A stretch of 64,000 nt of DNA from Lelliottia jeotgali (GCA_002271215.1 CP018628.1:434001-498000); one strand, 5' to 3'. Positions 42,315-53,242 are shown, counted from the first letter of the stretch. The notes: generated by a model from the sequence alone, not told the origin. A program made the numbers and translations.

Positions 42315-42956
42315 TCAGGCCAGCTGTGGCGGCAGGCAAACGCCGATTCCGCCGATACCGCAATAGCCGTACGGGTTTTTGTGCAGATACTGCTGGTGGT
42401 CGTCTTCCGCATAGTAGAACGGTGTCGCGGTGGCGATTTCGGTGGTGACCTGGCGTGTATCGCCCGCGGCCTGCATCGCCTCCTGGAAGCGGGTCAGGCT
42501 GGCGCGCGCGGCGGCGTCCTGCTCTGGCGTCAGCGGATAAATGGCGGAACGATACTGAGTTCCGTGATCGTTACCCTGCTGCATGCCCTGGGCCGGGTCG
42601 TGGTTTTCCCAGAAAACCTGCAATAATTGTTCGTAGCTGATGACCGCCGGATCGTAGACGACGCGCACGGCTTCCGCATGACCAGTGTCACCCGAGCACA
42701 CTTCGCGATAGGTTGGGTTAGGCGTGTAACCGCCGGTATAACCCGCAGCCGTGCTGTAGACGCCCGGTAATTGCCAGAAGAGGCGTTCGACGCCCCAGAA
42801 GCATCCCATCGCGAACAGGGCGATCTCCATCCCGTCCGGGACATTGGTCATCGAATGATCGTTAACGGCGTGTAAAGTGGCGACCGGCATTGGCGTATTA
42901 CGTCCCGGCAGTGCATCTGCTTGAGAAACAAGATGCTTTTTGTCGAATAAACTCAC
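42315..42956 (-). CDS. msrA: MsrA, methionine-S-sulfoxide reductase
   Basis: MsrA reduces the S epimer of methionine sulfoxide, free or in proteins, using thioredoxin. The 213 residues are the E. coli type (212). The nucleophilic cysteine is residue 52 in [13 protein letters not shown]. The recycling cysteines are 199 and 207 in the tail [16 protein letters not shown], and [13 protein letters not shown] and NPYGYCG are conserved. Divergent from tamA, as in E. coli. Confidence 0.97.
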   Translation of the reverse strand: MSLFDKKHLVSQADALPGRNTPMPVATLHAVNDHSMTNVPDGMEIALFAMGCFWGVERLFWQLPGVYSTAAGYTGGYTPNPTYREVCSGDTGHAEAVRVVYDPAVISYEQLLQVFWENHDPAQGMQQGNDHGTQYRSAIYPLTPEQDAAARASLTRFQEAMQAAGDTRQVTTEIATATPFYYAEDDHQQYLHKNPYGYCGIGGIGVCLPPQLA

Positions 42957-43181
42957 GGTTGGGCCTCCGGGGCAGCGATGTTTCAGTTAAGGTTGTCATG
43001 GAGCGTTTAATTGAACACAATAAATACGCTGAATGAGTCTAGATTTAAACATAAGAAATATTAGGCCTGTCGGCCATTTTTCAACCCAGTGAATGGGTTT
43101 TGGGCTTTTATGCCGTGAAACGCCGCGGAGCGGCACTTCAATTGCTTCCAGGGGTGGAAACAAGGATATTCAGGAGAGAAC

Positions 43182-44915
43182 GTGCCAAAGATCCGCCAGT
43201 TATGTTTGGTCAGTTTATTGCTGACAAGCGGAGTCGCCAGCGCGGCGAATGTCCGTTTGCAGGTTGAGGGGTTATCCGGGACGCTGGAAAAAAACGTGCG
43301 TGCACAGCTTTCAACGATTGAGAGTGATGAAGTGACGCCGGACCGGCGCTTTCGCGCACGCGTGGATGATGCGATCCGCGAAGGGCTGAAAGCGCTCGGT
43401 TATTACGAACCTACCATTGATTTCGATTTACGTCCGCCTCCGGCCAAAGGTCGTCAGGTGCTGATTGCTCGTGTATCCAAGGGCGAGCCAGTGCTGATCG
43501 GCGGCACCAACGTGGTGCTGCGCGGCGGTGCGCGTACTGACCGCGATTATCTGGATCTGCTGGGCACGCGCCCAAAGGTCGGCACTGTGCTGAATCACGG
43601 TGACTACGACCACTTCAAAAAAGAGCTCACCAGCGTTGCGCTGCGTAAGGGCTATTTCGACAGCCAGTTCAACAAAAGCCAGCTCGGGATTGCCCTCGAC
43701 CGCCGTCAGGCGTTCTGGGATATCGATTACGACAGCGGCGAGCGCTATCGTTTTGGTGATGTCACCTTCGAAGGCTCGCAAATCCGCGACGAGTATCTGC
43801 AAAACCTGATCCCCTTCAAAGAGGGCGACTATTACCAGTCAAAAGATCTGGCCGAGTTGAACCGTCGTCTGTCGGCAACCGGCTGGTTTAACTCCGTCGT
43901 CGTGGCACCCGAATTCGACAAGGCGCGCAAAACCAAAGTCTTACCGCTGCACGGCGTCGTTTCGCCGCGCACCGAAAACACCATCGAAACCGGTGTGGGT
44001 TACTCAACGGACGTCGGTCCGCGCGTGAAAGCAACGTGGAAAAAGCCGTGGATGAACTCCTACGGCCACAGTCTCACCACCAGCGCCAGTATCTCCGCGC
44101 CGGAACAGCAGCTCGATTTCAGCTACAAAATGCCGTTGCTGAAGAACCCGCTGGAGCAGTATTACCTGGTGCAGGGCGGCTTTAAGCGCACCGACTTGAA
44201 CGATACGGAATCCGACTCCACCACGCTTGCCCTGTCGCGCTTCTGGGACCTTTCCAGCGGCTGGCAGCGGGCGATTAATCTGCGCTGGAGCCTCGACCAC
44301 TTTACCCAGGCTAACGTTACCAACACCACCATGCTGCTCTATCCGGGCGTGATGATCAGCCGCACCCGCTCGCGCGGCGGCCTGATGCCAACCTGGGGCG
44401 ATTCCCAGCGCTATTCCATTGATTACTCCAACACCGCCTGGGGCTCGGACGTCGATTTCTCGGTCGTTCAAGCGCAAAACGTCTGGATCCGTACCCTTTA
44501 CGACAAACACCGCTTCGTGACGCGCGGCAACCTTGGCTGGATTGAAACCGGCGACTTTGAACGCGTGCCGCCGGACCTGCGTTTCTTCGCGGGCGGCGAT
44601 CGCAGTATTCGCGGCTATAAGTACAAATCGATCTCCCCGAAAAATGACAAAGGCCAGCTGATGGGGGCCTCTAAACTGGCGACCGGATCGCTGGAGTACC
44701 AGTACAACGTCAGCGGAAAATGGTGGGGCGCGGTGTTCGTGGACGGCGGCGAAGCGGTGAGTGATATCCGCAAAAGTGATTTCAAAACTGGCGCAGGCGT
44801 CGGCGTGCGCTGGCAGTCACCGGTCGGGCCGATCAAGCTCGACTTCGCCGTTCCTGTAGGCGACAAAGACGAACACGGTTTACAGTTTTACATCGGTCTG
44901 GGGCCTGAATTATGA
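43182..44915 (+). CDS. tamA: TamA, outer-membrane Omp85 component of the TAM
   Basis: TamA with TamB forms the translocation and assembly module that links inner and outer membranes and supports autotransporter assembly and phospholipid transport. The start is GTG 43182 with CAGGAGAG, giving 577 residues. A signal peptide (1-21) is followed by three POTRA domains (about 22-265) and a 16-stranded Omp85 barrel (266-577). The barrel motif [17 protein letters not shown] is the conserved Omp85 RGY/lid-lock region, and the last strand ends [12 protein letters not shown]. The stop overlaps tamB by 4 bp (ATGA). Confidence 0.97.
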   Translation: MPKIRQLCLVSLLLTSGVASAANVRLQVEGLSGTLEKNVRAQLSTIESDEVTPDRRFRARVDDAIREGLKALGYYEPTIDFDLRPPPAKGRQVLIARVSKGEPVLIGGTNVVLRGGARTDRDYLDLLGTRPKVGTVLNHGDYDHFKKELTSVALRKGYFDSQFNKSQLGIALDRRQAFWDIDYDSGERYRFGDVTFEGSQIRDEYLQNLIPFKEGDYYQSKDLAELNRRLSATGWFNSVVVAPEFDKARKTKVLPLHGVVSPRTENTIETGVGYSTDVGPRVKATWKKPWMNSYGHSLTTSASISAPEQQLDFSYKMPLLKNPLEQYYLVQGGFKRTDLNDTESDSTTLALSRFWDLSSGWQRAINLRWSLDHFTQANVTNTTMLLYPGVMISRTRSRGGLMPTWGDSQRYSIDYSNTAWGSDVDFSVVQAQNVWIRTLYDKHRFVTRGNLGWIETGDFERVPPDLRFFAGGDRSIRGYKYKSISPKNDKGQLMGASKLATGSLEYQYNVSGKWWGAVFVDGGEAVSDIRKSDFKTGAGVGVRWQSPVGPIKLDFAVPVGDKDEHGLQFYIGLGPEL

Positions 44916-47900
44916 GTTTATGGAAGAAGATAAGCCTCGGCGTGTTGATTTTTATCGTGCTGCTGCTCGGCACGGTGGCGTTCCTGGTGGGGACCACCAC
45001 AGGTCTGCATCTGCTGTTTAACGCGGCGAACCGCTGGGTGCCAGGGCTTGAGATCGGCCAGGTGACGGGCGGCTGGCGCGATTTGCGCCTCAAGAATATC
45101 CGCTATCAACAGCCTGGCGTGGCGGTGAACGCGGGCGAGTTCCACCTGGCGGTGAAGCTCGGCTGCCTGCGCGACAGTAGCCTGTGCGTCAACGATCTGT
45201 CGTTAACCGACGTGAACGTGGCGATTGATTCGAAGAAAATGCCGAAATCTGCGCCGGTGGAGGAAGAGGAGAGCGGTCCGCTCAATCTCTCTACGCCTTA
45301 TCCGATCGCGCTGTATCGCGTGGCGCTCAACAACGTCAATATCAAAATCGACGACACCACCGTTTCGGTGATGGATTTCACCTCTGGCCTGCGCTGGCAG
45401 GAGAAAAACCTGACCCTGACGCCAACTTCCCTGCAGGGGCTGCTGATTGCCCTGCCGAAAGTCGCCAAAGTGGCGCAGGAAGAGATCGTCGAACCGAAAA
45501 TTCAGAACCCACAGCCGGAAGAAAAACCGCTCGGCGAGACGCTGAAAGACTTGTTCTCGAAGCCGGTGCTGCCGGAGATGACCGACGTTCATCTGCCGCT
45601 TAACCTCAACATCGAAGAGTTCAAAGGCGAACAGCTGCGCCTGACGGGCGACACAGATTTGACCGTGTTCAACATGCTGCTGAAAGTGAGCAGTATCGAC
45701 GGCACCATGAAGCTCGACGCGCTGGATATTGATACCAACCAGGGGAGCGTTAACGCGACCGGGCAGGCGCTGCTGCGCGATAACTGGCCGGTGGATATTA
45801 CCCTCAACAGCGCCCTCAACATCGACCCGCTGAAAGGCGAGAAAGTGAAGGTCAAAGTGGGCGGCGCGCTGCGCGAGCAACTGGAGTTCGGCGTCAATCT
45901 CTCCGGCCCGGTGGATATGGTGCTGCGCGGGCAGACAAAGTTAGCGGAAGCGGGTTTACCGCTGAATCTGGAGCTAGTGAGCGAACAGCTTTACTGGCCG
46001 TTTACCGGCGAAAAACAGTTCCAGGCCGATAAGCTGAAGCTCAAGCTGAGCGGCAAAATGACCGATTACACCCTGTCGTTCCGCACCTCGGTGAAGGGCG
46101 AAGGGTTGCCGCCTGCGGATATTACCCTCGATGCGAAGGGTAACGAGCAGCAGATTAACCTCGATAAACTCACCGTGGCGGCGCTGGAAGGTAAAACTGA
46201 ACTGACCGCGCTGCTCGACTGGCAGAAAGCGATCAGCTGGCGCGGCGAGCTGAACCTGAAAGGGATCAACACGGCGAAAGAGGTGCCTGACTGGCCGTCG
46301 AAGCTCGACGGAACCATCAAAACGCGCGGCAGTCTGTACGGCGAAAGCTGGCAGATGGAGGTGCCGGAGATCAAACTCACCGGCAACGTGAAGCAGAACA
46401 AAGTCAATGTCGAAGGCTCCCTGCGCGGGAACAGTTATTTACAGTGGATCATCCCGCATCTGCACGTGGCCCTGGGGCGCAACACGGCGGATATCAAAGG
46501 TGAGCTGGGGGTGAAGGATCTCAATCTGGATGCCACCATCGACGCGCCGAATCTCGACAACGCCCTGCCGGGTCTTGGCGGAACGGCGAAAGGCTTAGTG
46601 AAAGTGCGCGGAACCGTTGACGCACCGCAGTTGCTGGCGGATATCACCGCCAACAATCTGCGCTGGCAGGAGCTGTCCGTCGCACGCGTACTGGTGAAAG
46701 GTGACGTCAAATCCACCGACCAAATCGCGGGCAACCTGAATCTGCGCGTTGAGCGTATTTCCCAGCCGGACGTGAATATCAGCCTGGTGACGCTGGACGC
46801 AAAAGGCAGCGAGAAGCAGCACGACCTCCAGCTGCGCGTGCAGGGCGAGCCGGTTTCTGGTCAGCTGCATCTGACGGGCAGTTTCGACCGCAAGGAGGAG
46901 CGCTGGAAAGGGGTTCTGGATAATACCCGCTTCACCACGCCGGTGGGGCCGCTTACGCTCTCCCGTTCCATCGCGCTGGATTACCGCAACGCCGAGCAGA
47001 AAATCAGCATCGGGCCACACTGCTGGACCAATCCGAACGCCGAATTATGCGTGCCGCAGACTATTGATGCGGGCGCGGAAGGGCGCGCGGTGGTGAATCT
47101 CAATCGCTTCGATCTGGCGATGCTGAAACCGTTTATGCCGGAGACCACCGAAGCCAGTGGCGTCTTCAGCGGTAAAGCCGATGTATCGTGGGACACCACC
47201 AAAGAAGGGCTTCCGCAGGGCAACGTCACGCTCTCCGGACGTAACGTAAAAGTGACCCAGACGGTGAACGACGCGCCGCTGCCGGTAGCGTTCGAGACCC
47301 TGAATCTGACGGCGGATCTGCATAACAACCGGGCAGAGCTAGGCTGGCTGATTCGTCTGGCCAACAACGGTCAGTTCGACGGCCAGGTGCAGGTTACCGA
47401 TCCGCAAGGGCGACGTAATCTGGGCGGCAACGTCAATATCCGCAATATGAACCTGGCGATGGTCAACCCAATCTTCTCGCGCGGCGAAAAGGCAGCCGGG
47501 ATGCTCAGCGCTAATCTGCGTCTGGGTGGCAATGCCCAAAGCCCGCAGCTGTTTGGTCAGATGCAGCTCAACGGCGTGGATATCGACGGCAACTTTATGC
47601 CGTTTGATATGCAGCCGAGCCAGATTTCTATGAACTTCAACGGCATGAGTTCGACGCTCGCGGGCGTGGTGCGTACCCAGCAGGGGCAGATCAACCTGAG
47701 CGGCGACGCAGACTGGAGTCAGATTGATAACTGGCGCGCGCGCGTGGCGGCGAAAGGTAGCCGGGTGCGCATCACCGTGCCGCCGATGGTGCGCCTCGAC
47801 GTTTCCCCGGATGTGGTCTTCGAAGCGACACCAAGCCTGTTTACCCTCGATGGCCGCGTCGATGTGCCGTGGGCGCGCATCGTGGTTCATGACGTGCCGG

Positions 47901-48688
47901 AAAGCGCCGTTGGTGTCTCCAGCGATGAGGTGATGCTTAATAATGATCTGAAGCCGGTCGAGACTAAAAGCGCTGGGATTCCGATTAACAGTAATCTGAC
48001 TATTCACGTCGGCAACAACGTGCGGCTTGACGCGTTTGGTCTGAAAGCGCGACTGACCGGCGACCTGAAAGTGGCGCAGGACAGCCAAGGCCTTGGCCTG
48101 AACGGACAGATCAATATTCCGGAAGGGCGCTTCCACGCTTACGGGCAGGATCTGATTGTGCGTAAAGGCGAGTTGCTGTTCTCCGGCCCGCCGGATCAGC
48201 CGCTGTTGAATATCGAAGCGATTCGTAACCCTGAATCGACTGAAAACGACGTGATTGCCGGGGTACGCGTCACCGGAACAGCCGACGAGCCGAAAGCGGA
48301 AATCTTCTCCGATCCGGCGATGTCGCAGCAGGAAGCGCTTTCTTATCTGCTGCGCGGGCAGGGTCTGGACAGCCAGCAGAGCGATAGTGCGGCGATGACG
48401 TCAATGTTAGTTGGCCTGGGGGTTGCACAAAGTGGGCAGGTTGTGGGTAAAATCGGCGAGACGTTTGGCGTAAGCAATCTGGCGCTGGACACCCAGGGAG
48501 TCGGTGACTCTTCGCAAGTGGTGGTCAGCGGCTATGTACTGCCAGGTCTACAGGTGAAATACGGCGTGGGGATCTTTGACTCACTGGCAACTCTCACGTT
48601 ACGCTATCGGCTGATGCCTAAGCTATATCTGGAAGCGGTGTCTGGCGTAGACCAGGCGCTCGATCTGCTCTATCAGTTTGAGTTTTAG
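44912..48688 (+). CDS. tamB: TamB, inner-membrane-anchored bridging protein (AsmA-like)
   Basis: TamB (1258 residues) spans the periplasm as a long hydrophobic beta-taco groove and docks its C-terminus to TamA. An N-terminal signal-anchor helix (about residues 8-28) is followed by the AsmA-like repeating body and the DUF490 domain (about 900-1258) with [20 protein letters not shown] and [13 protein letters not shown]. The C-terminus ends LLYQFEF, like an outer-membrane strand. The start overlaps the tamA stop, so the two are translationally coupled. ytfP follows after 2 bp. Confidence 0.97.
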   Translation: MSLWKKISLGVLIFIVLLLGTVAFLVGTTTGLHLLFNAANRWVPGLEIGQVTGGWRDLRLKNIRYQQPGVAVNAGEFHLAVKLGCLRDSSLCVNDLSLTDVNVAIDSKKMPKSAPVEEEESGPLNLSTPYPIALYRVALNNVNIKIDDTTVSVMDFTSGLRWQEKNLTLTPTSLQGLLIALPKVAKVAQEEIVEPKIQNPQPEEKPLGETLKDLFSKPVLPEMTDVHLPLNLNIEEFKGEQLRLTGDTDLTVFNMLLKVSSIDGTMKLDALDIDTNQGSVNATGQALLRDNWPVDITLNSALNIDPLKGEKVKVKVGGALREQLEFGVNLSGPVDMVLRGQTKLAEAGLPLNLELVSEQLYWPFTGEKQFQADKLKLKLSGKMTDYTLSFRTSVKGEGLPPADITLDAKGNEQQINLDKLTVAALEGKTELTALLDWQKAISWRGELNLKGINTAKEVPDWPSKLDGTIKTRGSLYGESWQMEVPEIKLTGNVKQNKVNVEGSLRGNSYLQWIIPHLHVALGRNTADIKGELGVKDLNLDATIDAPNLDNALPGLGGTAKGLVKVRGTVDAPQLLADITANNLRWQELSVARVLVKGDVKSTDQIAGNLNLRVERISQPDVNISLVTLDAKGSEKQHDLQLRVQGEPVSGQLHLTGSFDRKEERWKGVLDNTRFTTPVGPLTLSRSIALDYRNAEQKISIGPHCWTNPNAELCVPQTIDAGAEGRAVVNLNRFDLAMLKPFMPETTEASGVFSGKADVSWDTTKEGLPQGNVTLSGRNVKVTQTVNDAPLPVAFETLNLTADLHNNRAELGWLIRLANNGQFDGQVQVTDPQGRRNLGGNVNIRNMNLAMVNPIFSRGEKAAGMLSANLRLGGNAQSPQLFGQMQLNGVDIDGNFMPFDMQPSQISMNFNGMSSTLAGVVRTQQGQINLSGDADWSQIDNWRARVAAKGSRVRITVPPMVRLDVSPDVVFEATPSLFTLDGRVDVPWARIVVHDVPESAVGVSSDEVMLNNDLKPVETKSAGIPINSNLTIHVGNNVRLDAFGLKARLTGDLKVAQDSQGLGLNGQINIPEGRFHAYGQDLIVRKGELLFSGPPDQPLLNIEAIRNPESTENDVIAGVRVTGTADEPKAEIFSDPAMSQQEALSYLLRGQGLDSQQSDSAAMTSMLVGLGVAQSGQVVGKIGETFGVSNLALDTQGVGDSSQVVVSGYVLPGLQVKYGVGIFDSLATLTLRYRLMPKLYLEAVSGVDQALDLLYQFEF

Positions 48689-48690
48689 CA

Positions 48691-49035
48691 ATGCGAATAT
48701 TTGTATACGGCAGTTTACGAACCAGGCAGGGCAACAGTCACTGGATGACCAATGCCCAGTTACTGGGAAATTACAATATCGAGAACTACCAGTTGTACAG
48801 TCTGGGCCACTATCCAGGCGCGGTTCCGGGGAACGGAACGGTACAGGGTGAAGTTTATCGTATTGATAACGCGACGCTTGCCGAACTTGATGCCTTGCGC
48901 ACCAGGGGCGGGGAATATGCACGCCAGTTGATCCAGACCCCGTATGGCAGTGCATGGATGTACGTGTACCAGCGTCCGGTCGATGGATTGAAACTGATTG
49001 AAAGCGGTAACTGGTTAGACAGAGACCAGTACTGA
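48691..49035 (+). CDS. ytfP: YtfP, gamma-glutamylcyclotransferase-like fold protein
   Basis: A 114-residue cytoplasmic protein of the GGCT-like (AIG2) fold. The nucleotide-like loop VYGSLRTRQGNSHW sits at the start (residues 4-17), and the conserved segment GEVYRIDNATLAELDALR follows. It is the last gene of tamA-tamB-ytfP, only 2 bp after tamB. No activity is established for the E. coli protein. A strong UUCG-loop terminator lies just after it. Confidence 0.92.
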   Translation: MRIFVYGSLRTRQGNSHWMTNAQLLGNYNIENYQLYSLGHYPGAVPGNGTVQGEVYRIDNATLAELDALRTRGGEYARQLIQTPYGSAWMYVYQRPVDGLKLIESGNWLDRDQY

Positions 49036-49040
49036 TATGA

Positions 49041-49072
49041 ACAACGCCACCTTCGGGTGGCGTTGTTTTTTG
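49041..49072 (+). terminator. Terminator of tamA-tamB-ytfP
   Basis: ACAACGCCACC (49041-49051) and GGTGGCGTTGT (49056-49066) form a perfect 11-bp stem with a TTCG tetraloop, followed by a T run. Confidence 0.95.
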
Positions 49073-49213
49073 CGAGATGCTACGCATTCTGTTCTGCAAT
49101 TTTCCAGCACATCACTTTTTTCTCCGATGCTTTTTCCGAAACGAATAATTGCCCCATTTTTTTGCTGGCACTCACACATGTGCAGGCGTAAAACAGTTCT
49201 CGCATCTTCATGA

Positions 49214-49230
49214 GTTATACTTTGTATAAC
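49214..49230. promoter_or_regulatory. Operator of the chpS-chpB operon
   Basis: GTTATAC-TTT-GTATAAC is a perfect 7-3-7 inverted repeat ending 13 bp before chpS. It contains TATACT, a good -10. MazE-like antitoxins autorepress through palindromes of this kind. Confidence 0.65.
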
Positions 49231-49243
49231 CTTGGAGGTAATG

Positions 49244-49495
49244 ATGCGTATAACTATTAAAAAGTGGGGAAACAGTGCAGGTATGGTTATTCCAGGCACA
49301 GTAATGAAAGAGCTCGGTTTACAACCGGGTCAGAGTATGGAAGCTCAGGTAATGAATAATCAGTTAGTGCTAACGCCAGTAGCTAAGCGTTACACGCTAG
49401 AAGAACTGCTGGCGCAGTGCGATACGACAGCTCCAGAAATAAGTGGACAGGAACTCTGGGGGGCGTCCGGCCCTGTGGGGGATGAAATATGGTAA
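49244..49495 (+). CDS. chpS: ChpS, AbrB-type antitoxin
   Basis: ChpS is the MazE-like antitoxin that binds and neutralises ChpB and represses its own operon. The chosen start at 49244 has GGAGG at ideal spacing and gives 83 residues as in E. coli; an ATG at 49241 is three bases upstream. The SpoVT/AbrB swapped-hairpin domain covers residues 1-45 (MRITIKKWGNSAGMVIPGTV). The C-terminal half binds the toxin and ends GDEIW. Its end overlaps chpB by 7 bp. Confidence 0.95.
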   Translation: MRITIKKWGNSAGMVIPGTVMKELGLQPGQSMEAQVMNNQLVLTPVAKRYTLEELLAQCDTTAPEISGQELWGASGPVGDEIW

Positions 49496-49839
49496 AGCGC
49501 CCGATTTTTGAGCGCGGGGATATTGTGCTCGTCGGGCTTGATCCCATAAGAGGTCATGAGCAGCAAGGGGAGAGTCGGCCTGCACTTGTCCTATCAGTCG
49601 GTGATTTTAATCAGTTAGGAATGACGTTAATTGCCCCTGTCACTCAAGGTGGCAACTTCGCTCGTTATGCGGGTTTCAGCGTGCCGCTGAGCTGTGAAGA
49701 AGGTGACATTCAGGGCGTGGTTCTGGTCAATCAAATCAGGATGCTGGATCTCAGTGCCCGGCAGGCTAAACGGCTGGGTGTGGCCGCAGATGAAGTTGTT
49801 GAAGATGTGCTGCTGCGTTTGCAAACGCTTATCGACTGA
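49489..49839 (+). CDS. chpB: ChpB, MazF/PemK-family endoribonuclease toxin
   Basis: ChpB cleaves mRNA and stops growth when ChpS is lost. The 116 residues match E. coli. The PemK/MazF fold motifs are FERGDIVLVGLDPIRGHEQQ, SRPALVLSVGDFNQLG, the catalytic-side segment APVTQGGNFARYAG and GVVLVNQIRMLD. The overlap with chpS ties translation of toxin to antitoxin. REP repeats follow. Confidence 0.96.
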   Translation: MVKRPIFERGDIVLVGLDPIRGHEQQGESRPALVLSVGDFNQLGMTLIAPVTQGGNFARYAGFSVPLSCEEGDIQGVVLVNQIRMLDLSARQAKRLGVAADEVVEDVLLRLQTLID

Positions 49840-49849
49840 GGCTAATGCT

Positions 49850-49930
49850 GCCGGGTGGCGCCTACGCTTACCCGGCCTACAAAAGCTGCGATACCGCCAT
49901 GTAGGCCGGGTAAGCGCAGCGCCACCCGGC
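49850..49930. repeat. BIME: inverted REP pair after chpB
   Basis: GCCGGGTGGCGCC...CCCGGCCTACA and the inverted partner TGTAGGCCGGGT...GCCACCCGGC, between the convergent chpB and receptor genes. Confidence 0.85.
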
Positions 49931-49974
49931 AATAAACGGCTCAGGTTTCTCCAGCGGCCTGGCTGAGCGCAGTA

Positions 49975-51963
49975 TTAAAACTCAATCCTTGCCCCAAGAT
50001 TGTATCGACGTCCTTCGAGCTGCCCGTAATCGCCCCACGAGGTGGTGCGTTTCGGGTCCGCATCAAACAGGTTATAAATTCCCGCCAACAGTTGGGTGTT
50101 TTTATTCAGCTTATAGCGCGCGCCGATATCGACCAGCGTGTAAGCCTCATATTCCGTGCCGCTGTTGCTGTCACGGTTGCTGCTGCGGTAGTTCGCGTTA
50201 CTCCACAGGTCCAGAGACTGCGTGGTTGCCCAGGTCAGTGACACGTTCGCCATGTGACGTGGGAAATCATTCAGCGCGTAACCCTTATCCACGCCGGATT
50301 TCTGCTCGCTGTGGTTATAGGTGTAGTTCGCGTTCGCTTTCAGGTCGGCGGTAATCTGCCAGTCGCCATTCAGCTCGATACCGTAAACGTCGGCTTTGCT
50401 GACGTTAAAATATTTATCCACGGAATCCGCTTTGTAGCCGTTCACTTCGCACTGGTGAGTGGACGTGGTTTCGCAGATGGTCTGCTCGGAGATTTTGTCC
50501 TTGAACTGGGTATAGAAGACGGTGCCGTCCAGCGACACGGATTCTCCGGTCCAGTACAGGCCCGTTTCAGCGTTGATGCTTTTCTCAGGTTTCAGATCGT
50601 CGTTACCCACGGTCAGGAACGGATACGGCGGCGTTGACCCGTGCGGGGTGACGAATTGATCCGAGGTTGCGCGCAGCTCCGGTTTTTTATAGCCCGCCGA
50701 GAGTCCGCCTTTCAGCGCCCAGGCATCGGTGATTGCCCAGTTACCGTACAGTTTTGGCGTTACGTGCGCGCCGAAGTAGCTATCGTAATCGCCGCGCGCG
50801 GAGGTGGTCAGGGTAAAATCGTTGATCGTCCAGGCATCTTCTGCAAATAGCGCCCAGCCGTTACGCGTCACTTTGGTCACCGGTTCCACGCCCGGCAGGG
50901 TTTTGCCCGACTCGTAGAAATGGTCGTTCAACTCTTCGCGCGTAAAGTTGGCCCCGACGGTGAGCTTATGGTTATCCAACGTGAACGTAGTTTGCGAGTT
51001 GGCAACGGTGTTTTCCGTCTGCACGTACTCAGGCGAGGTGTTGTCCAGCAGATACTTCGAACGCCCTTTTTCGTAGTTGATGTAGTTGGTTGTCGCAATG
51101 GTGTCATCTGCATACCAGCCGGTATGCGTGAGGGTCACCGCGTCGCGATCGAATTTCCACATCCACGGCGTACCGCGTTTTTTGGTGCGATTTTTTTCCT
51201 GCTCGCCCACAACCACATTCAGATCGAAGAGGTTATTTTCGCTGGCCTTCAGGCCCAGGGTGGCATCTACCGATTTACGGTTATGTTTGCCGAAGTAATT
51301 CTGGCGCTCGTCGTCGCGGCGATCCAATCCGTCAGCGGCAATGCTTAAACCCAGTTTGTCCTGAATGAGTGGCCCCATCGCAAACAGGTTCAGCTGGCTG
51401 GTGTTGCCGAGATCTTTATGTTCCTGCAGCCAGGTGTTGGCGGCGATAGCGCCGGTCCAGTCTGCTACGCCGTAGGGTTTTTTGGTGATCACGTTGACCA
51501 CCCCGCCGATGGCATCAGAGCCGTACAGGGAGGACATTGGGCCGCGAATCACTTCGATGCGCTCGATGGCTTCCATCGGCGGTAAAAAGCCCGCTTCTGC
51601 ACCGATATCCTGGCCGTAAGGCCGCGATTCGCTGGTGTTTTGTTTTACGCTGTTGACCATAAACGCGGTATAGCTTGAGTCCATCCCGCGCATCATAATG
51701 CTGCCGTTGGCCATATCGCTGCCGCCGTTAGAGACCGATACGCCGGGGATATTTTTAATCGCATCGCCGATGGTCTGGTCGGGCTGAATATCCAGTGTTT
51801 TGCGATCGATGCTGGAAATCGTGGCGGGGGCTTCTTTTTTCTGCTGTGCAAAGCCGGTCGCGGTGACCACCATTTCATCATCCGCCTGTGCGGGTAAAAC
51901 CAGTGTGCCGGTTAACGCCACCATGCCTGTGAACGTAATTAATTGACGCGTTTTCATAGCCAT
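49975..51963 (-). CDS. TonB-dependent outer-membrane receptor, CirA/FepA-like
   Basis: A 662-residue outer-membrane receptor, probably for an iron-siderophore. The signal peptide ends near VLPAQA, followed by the TonB-box region DDEMVVTATGF. The plug domain (about 30-160) includes IRGPMSSLYGSDAIGGVVN. A 22-strand barrel follows, with FTREELNDHFYE and VDIGARYKLNKNTQLLAGIY, and it ends RYNLGARIEF, the usual last strand. It resembles CirA/FepA rather than the E. coli YncD receptor. Two starts (51963 and 51957) are six bases apart. It follows a YncE-like gene and a terminator-like attenuator, with a Fur box ahead of that gene. The ligand is unknown. Confidence 0.9.
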   Translation of the reverse strand: MAMKTRQLITFTGMVALTGTLVLPAQADDEMVVTATGFAQQKKEAPATISSIDRKTLDIQPDQTIGDAIKNIPGVSVSNGGSDMANGSIMMRGMDSSYTAFMVNSVKQNTSESRPYGQDIGAEAGFLPPMEAIERIEVIRGPMSSLYGSDAIGGVVNVITKKPYGVADWTGAIAANTWLQEHKDLGNTSQLNLFAMGPLIQDKLGLSIAADGLDRRDDERQNYFGKHNRKSVDATLGLKASENNLFDLNVVVGEQEKNRTKKRGTPWMWKFDRDAVTLTHTGWYADDTIATTNYINYEKGRSKYLLDNTSPEYVQTENTVANSQTTFTLDNHKLTVGANFTREELNDHFYESGKTLPGVEPVTKVTRNGWALFAEDAWTINDFTLTTSARGDYDSYFGAHVTPKLYGNWAITDAWALKGGLSAGYKKPELRATSDQFVTPHGSTPPYPFLTVGNDDLKPEKSINAETGLYWTGESVSLDGTVFYTQFKDKISEQTICETTSTHQCEVNGYKADSVDKYFNVSKADVYGIELNGDWQITADLKANANYTYNHSEQKSGVDKGYALNDFPRHMANVSLTWATTQSLDLWSNANYRSSNRDSNSGTEYEAYTLVDIGARYKLNKNTQLLAGIYNLFDADPKRTTSWGDYGQLEGRRYNLGARIEF

Positions 51964-51975
51964 AAACCCAAAAGG

Positions 51976-52015
51976 AAAAATAAAAAACACCCGACGGTCT
52001 TACGCCGCAGGGTGT
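51976..52015 (-). terminator. Possible attenuator between the YncE-like gene and the receptor
   Basis: On the minus strand an imperfect stem with outer arms ACACCC and GGGTGT (51987-51992 and 52010-52015) is followed by TTTTTTATTTTT. Placed between the two genes, it could lower receptor expression relative to the first gene. Confidence 0.55.
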
Positions 52016-52029
52016 GGTTGGTGATGGAA

Positions 52030-53100
52030 TCAGAGCTTATCGAGGGCGATTCTGATGACGTAATCCGGCTTCTCTTTGGCCTCTTTCTCGTCTTGTTTAA
52101 CGCTGGCGTACAGCACGTTACCGTCGGTAGAGAGGGCGAGGCTGTTCGGCATTGCGCGGGTCGCGATGCTGTTTTTCACCTGATACGTTTTGCTGTCGAT
52201 AATGCTGATGAGTTTTCCGTTGCGGTGCGTGACGTAAATCTCGTTACGCTTTTCGTTGTAAAGCACCGCCAGAGAATTGGTGACGTCGATATGATCAAGC
52301 ACTTTGCCGGTCGTGATATCCACCACGAGAACGTTCGGTAAATCTGGATCAGTCAGGAAAGCGCGGTTATTTTTGCTGTCCAGCGCGATGTTCAGGAAGA
52401 AGTGTTTTTTCTCTGGTTCGACATTGAAGCGGCTGACGATTTTGTCGGTTTGGGTATCCACGACAATCAGCCCATTTTTGCCGTTAACCACATACAGACG
52501 ATTTTTCTCAGCGTCTACCGCCAGCCCGGTCGGGTATTCGCCCATGTCAGTCAGGGTGTTAACCCGCTGGCGCTTTTCGGTGTCGATCACCCAGACAATG
52601 CCTTTCTCCACCACGGCGGTGACGTACAGGCGGTGATGCTGTTTATCGAGCACCATTTCGCGGGTGTGGGCGATATCTTTCGGGTTGCTGGTGTCGGCGA
52701 GCTGGATAACCGCCAGCTCTTTGCCGGTCTGGGTATCGATGACGGTGACGGAGCCTTCCAGCGTGTTGCCCACGTAAAGAAGGTGATTTTCTTCGTCAAG
52801 CGCGGTGGCGAACGCGCGGCGTGTGGTTTCAATCACGCCCGTTCCCGTCAGATCTTCCAGGTCCAGCTTGTAAATTTTGCCTGTGGTTTTGTCTTTATCA
52901 AACGAAGGGGCGCTGGCGGCGAACAGCACTTTCGCCTGTCCGTCGTAGGCCAGTTCATAAACACCGTGGCCCACGGGCTGGGTGACAAAGTCTTTCTCCG
53001 GCAGCGGGGTCGCGTAACCAGACACGCTGGTCAGCATGAAAGCCGCAGCAACGGCGAGTGCGAGGGAGGCTTTAAGGGTCTTCACATTGTGTAGGGTCAT
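52030..53100 (-). CDS. YncE-like periplasmic beta-propeller protein
   Basis: A 356-residue secreted protein related to E. coli YncE, a seven-bladed beta-propeller in the periplasm that is iron-repressed. The signal peptide ends near SGYA (about residue 30). Propeller repeats are visible as NHLLYVGNTLEGSVTVIDTQ, KNRLYVVNGKNGLIVVDTQ and NNRAFLTDPDLPNVLVVDI, and the C-terminal blade ends DYVIRIALDKL. In E. coli yncE sits beside the TonB receptor gene yncD; here it is followed by a different receptor. A Fur-like operator lies upstream. The precise role is unknown; a link to metal uptake is inferred. Confidence 0.85.
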   Translation of the reverse strand: MTLHNVKTLKASLALAVAAAFMLTSVSGYATPLPEKDFVTQPVGHGVYELAYDGQAKVLFAASAPSFDKDKTTGKIYKLDLEDLTGTGVIETTRRAFATALDEENHLLYVGNTLEGSVTVIDTQTGKELAVIQLADTSNPKDIAHTREMVLDKQHHRLYVTAVVEKGIVWVIDTEKRQRVNTLTDMGEYPTGLAVDAEKNRLYVVNGKNGLIVVDTQTDKIVSRFNVEPEKKHFFLNIALDSKNNRAFLTDPDLPNVLVVDITTGKVLDHIDVTNSLAVLYNEKRNEIYVTHRNGKLISIIDSKTYQVKNSIATRAMPNSLALSTDGNVLYASVKQDEKEAKEKPDYVIRIALDKL

Positions 53101-53134
53101 TGACGTTTATTCACAGTTATTTACGAAGTGCAAA

Positions 53135-53161
53135 TGATAATGATATCTACTCTCATTATCA
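53135..53161. promoter_or_regulatory. Fur box upstream of the YncE-like gene
   Basis: TGATAATGA (53135-53143) and TCATTATCA (53153-53161) are perfect 9-bp inverted arms with a 9-bp spacer, close to the Fur core GATAATGATAATCATTATC. It is about 35 bp from the YncE-like start, so it may repress both genes under iron sufficiency. Confidence 0.75.
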
Positions 53162-53242
53162 AATGAGTAATGTGAACTGCGACTACCTTTTCTGGTAGGT
53201 CAATAACCGGTCAGATATTAAGGGGATACAGAATGACAGACA

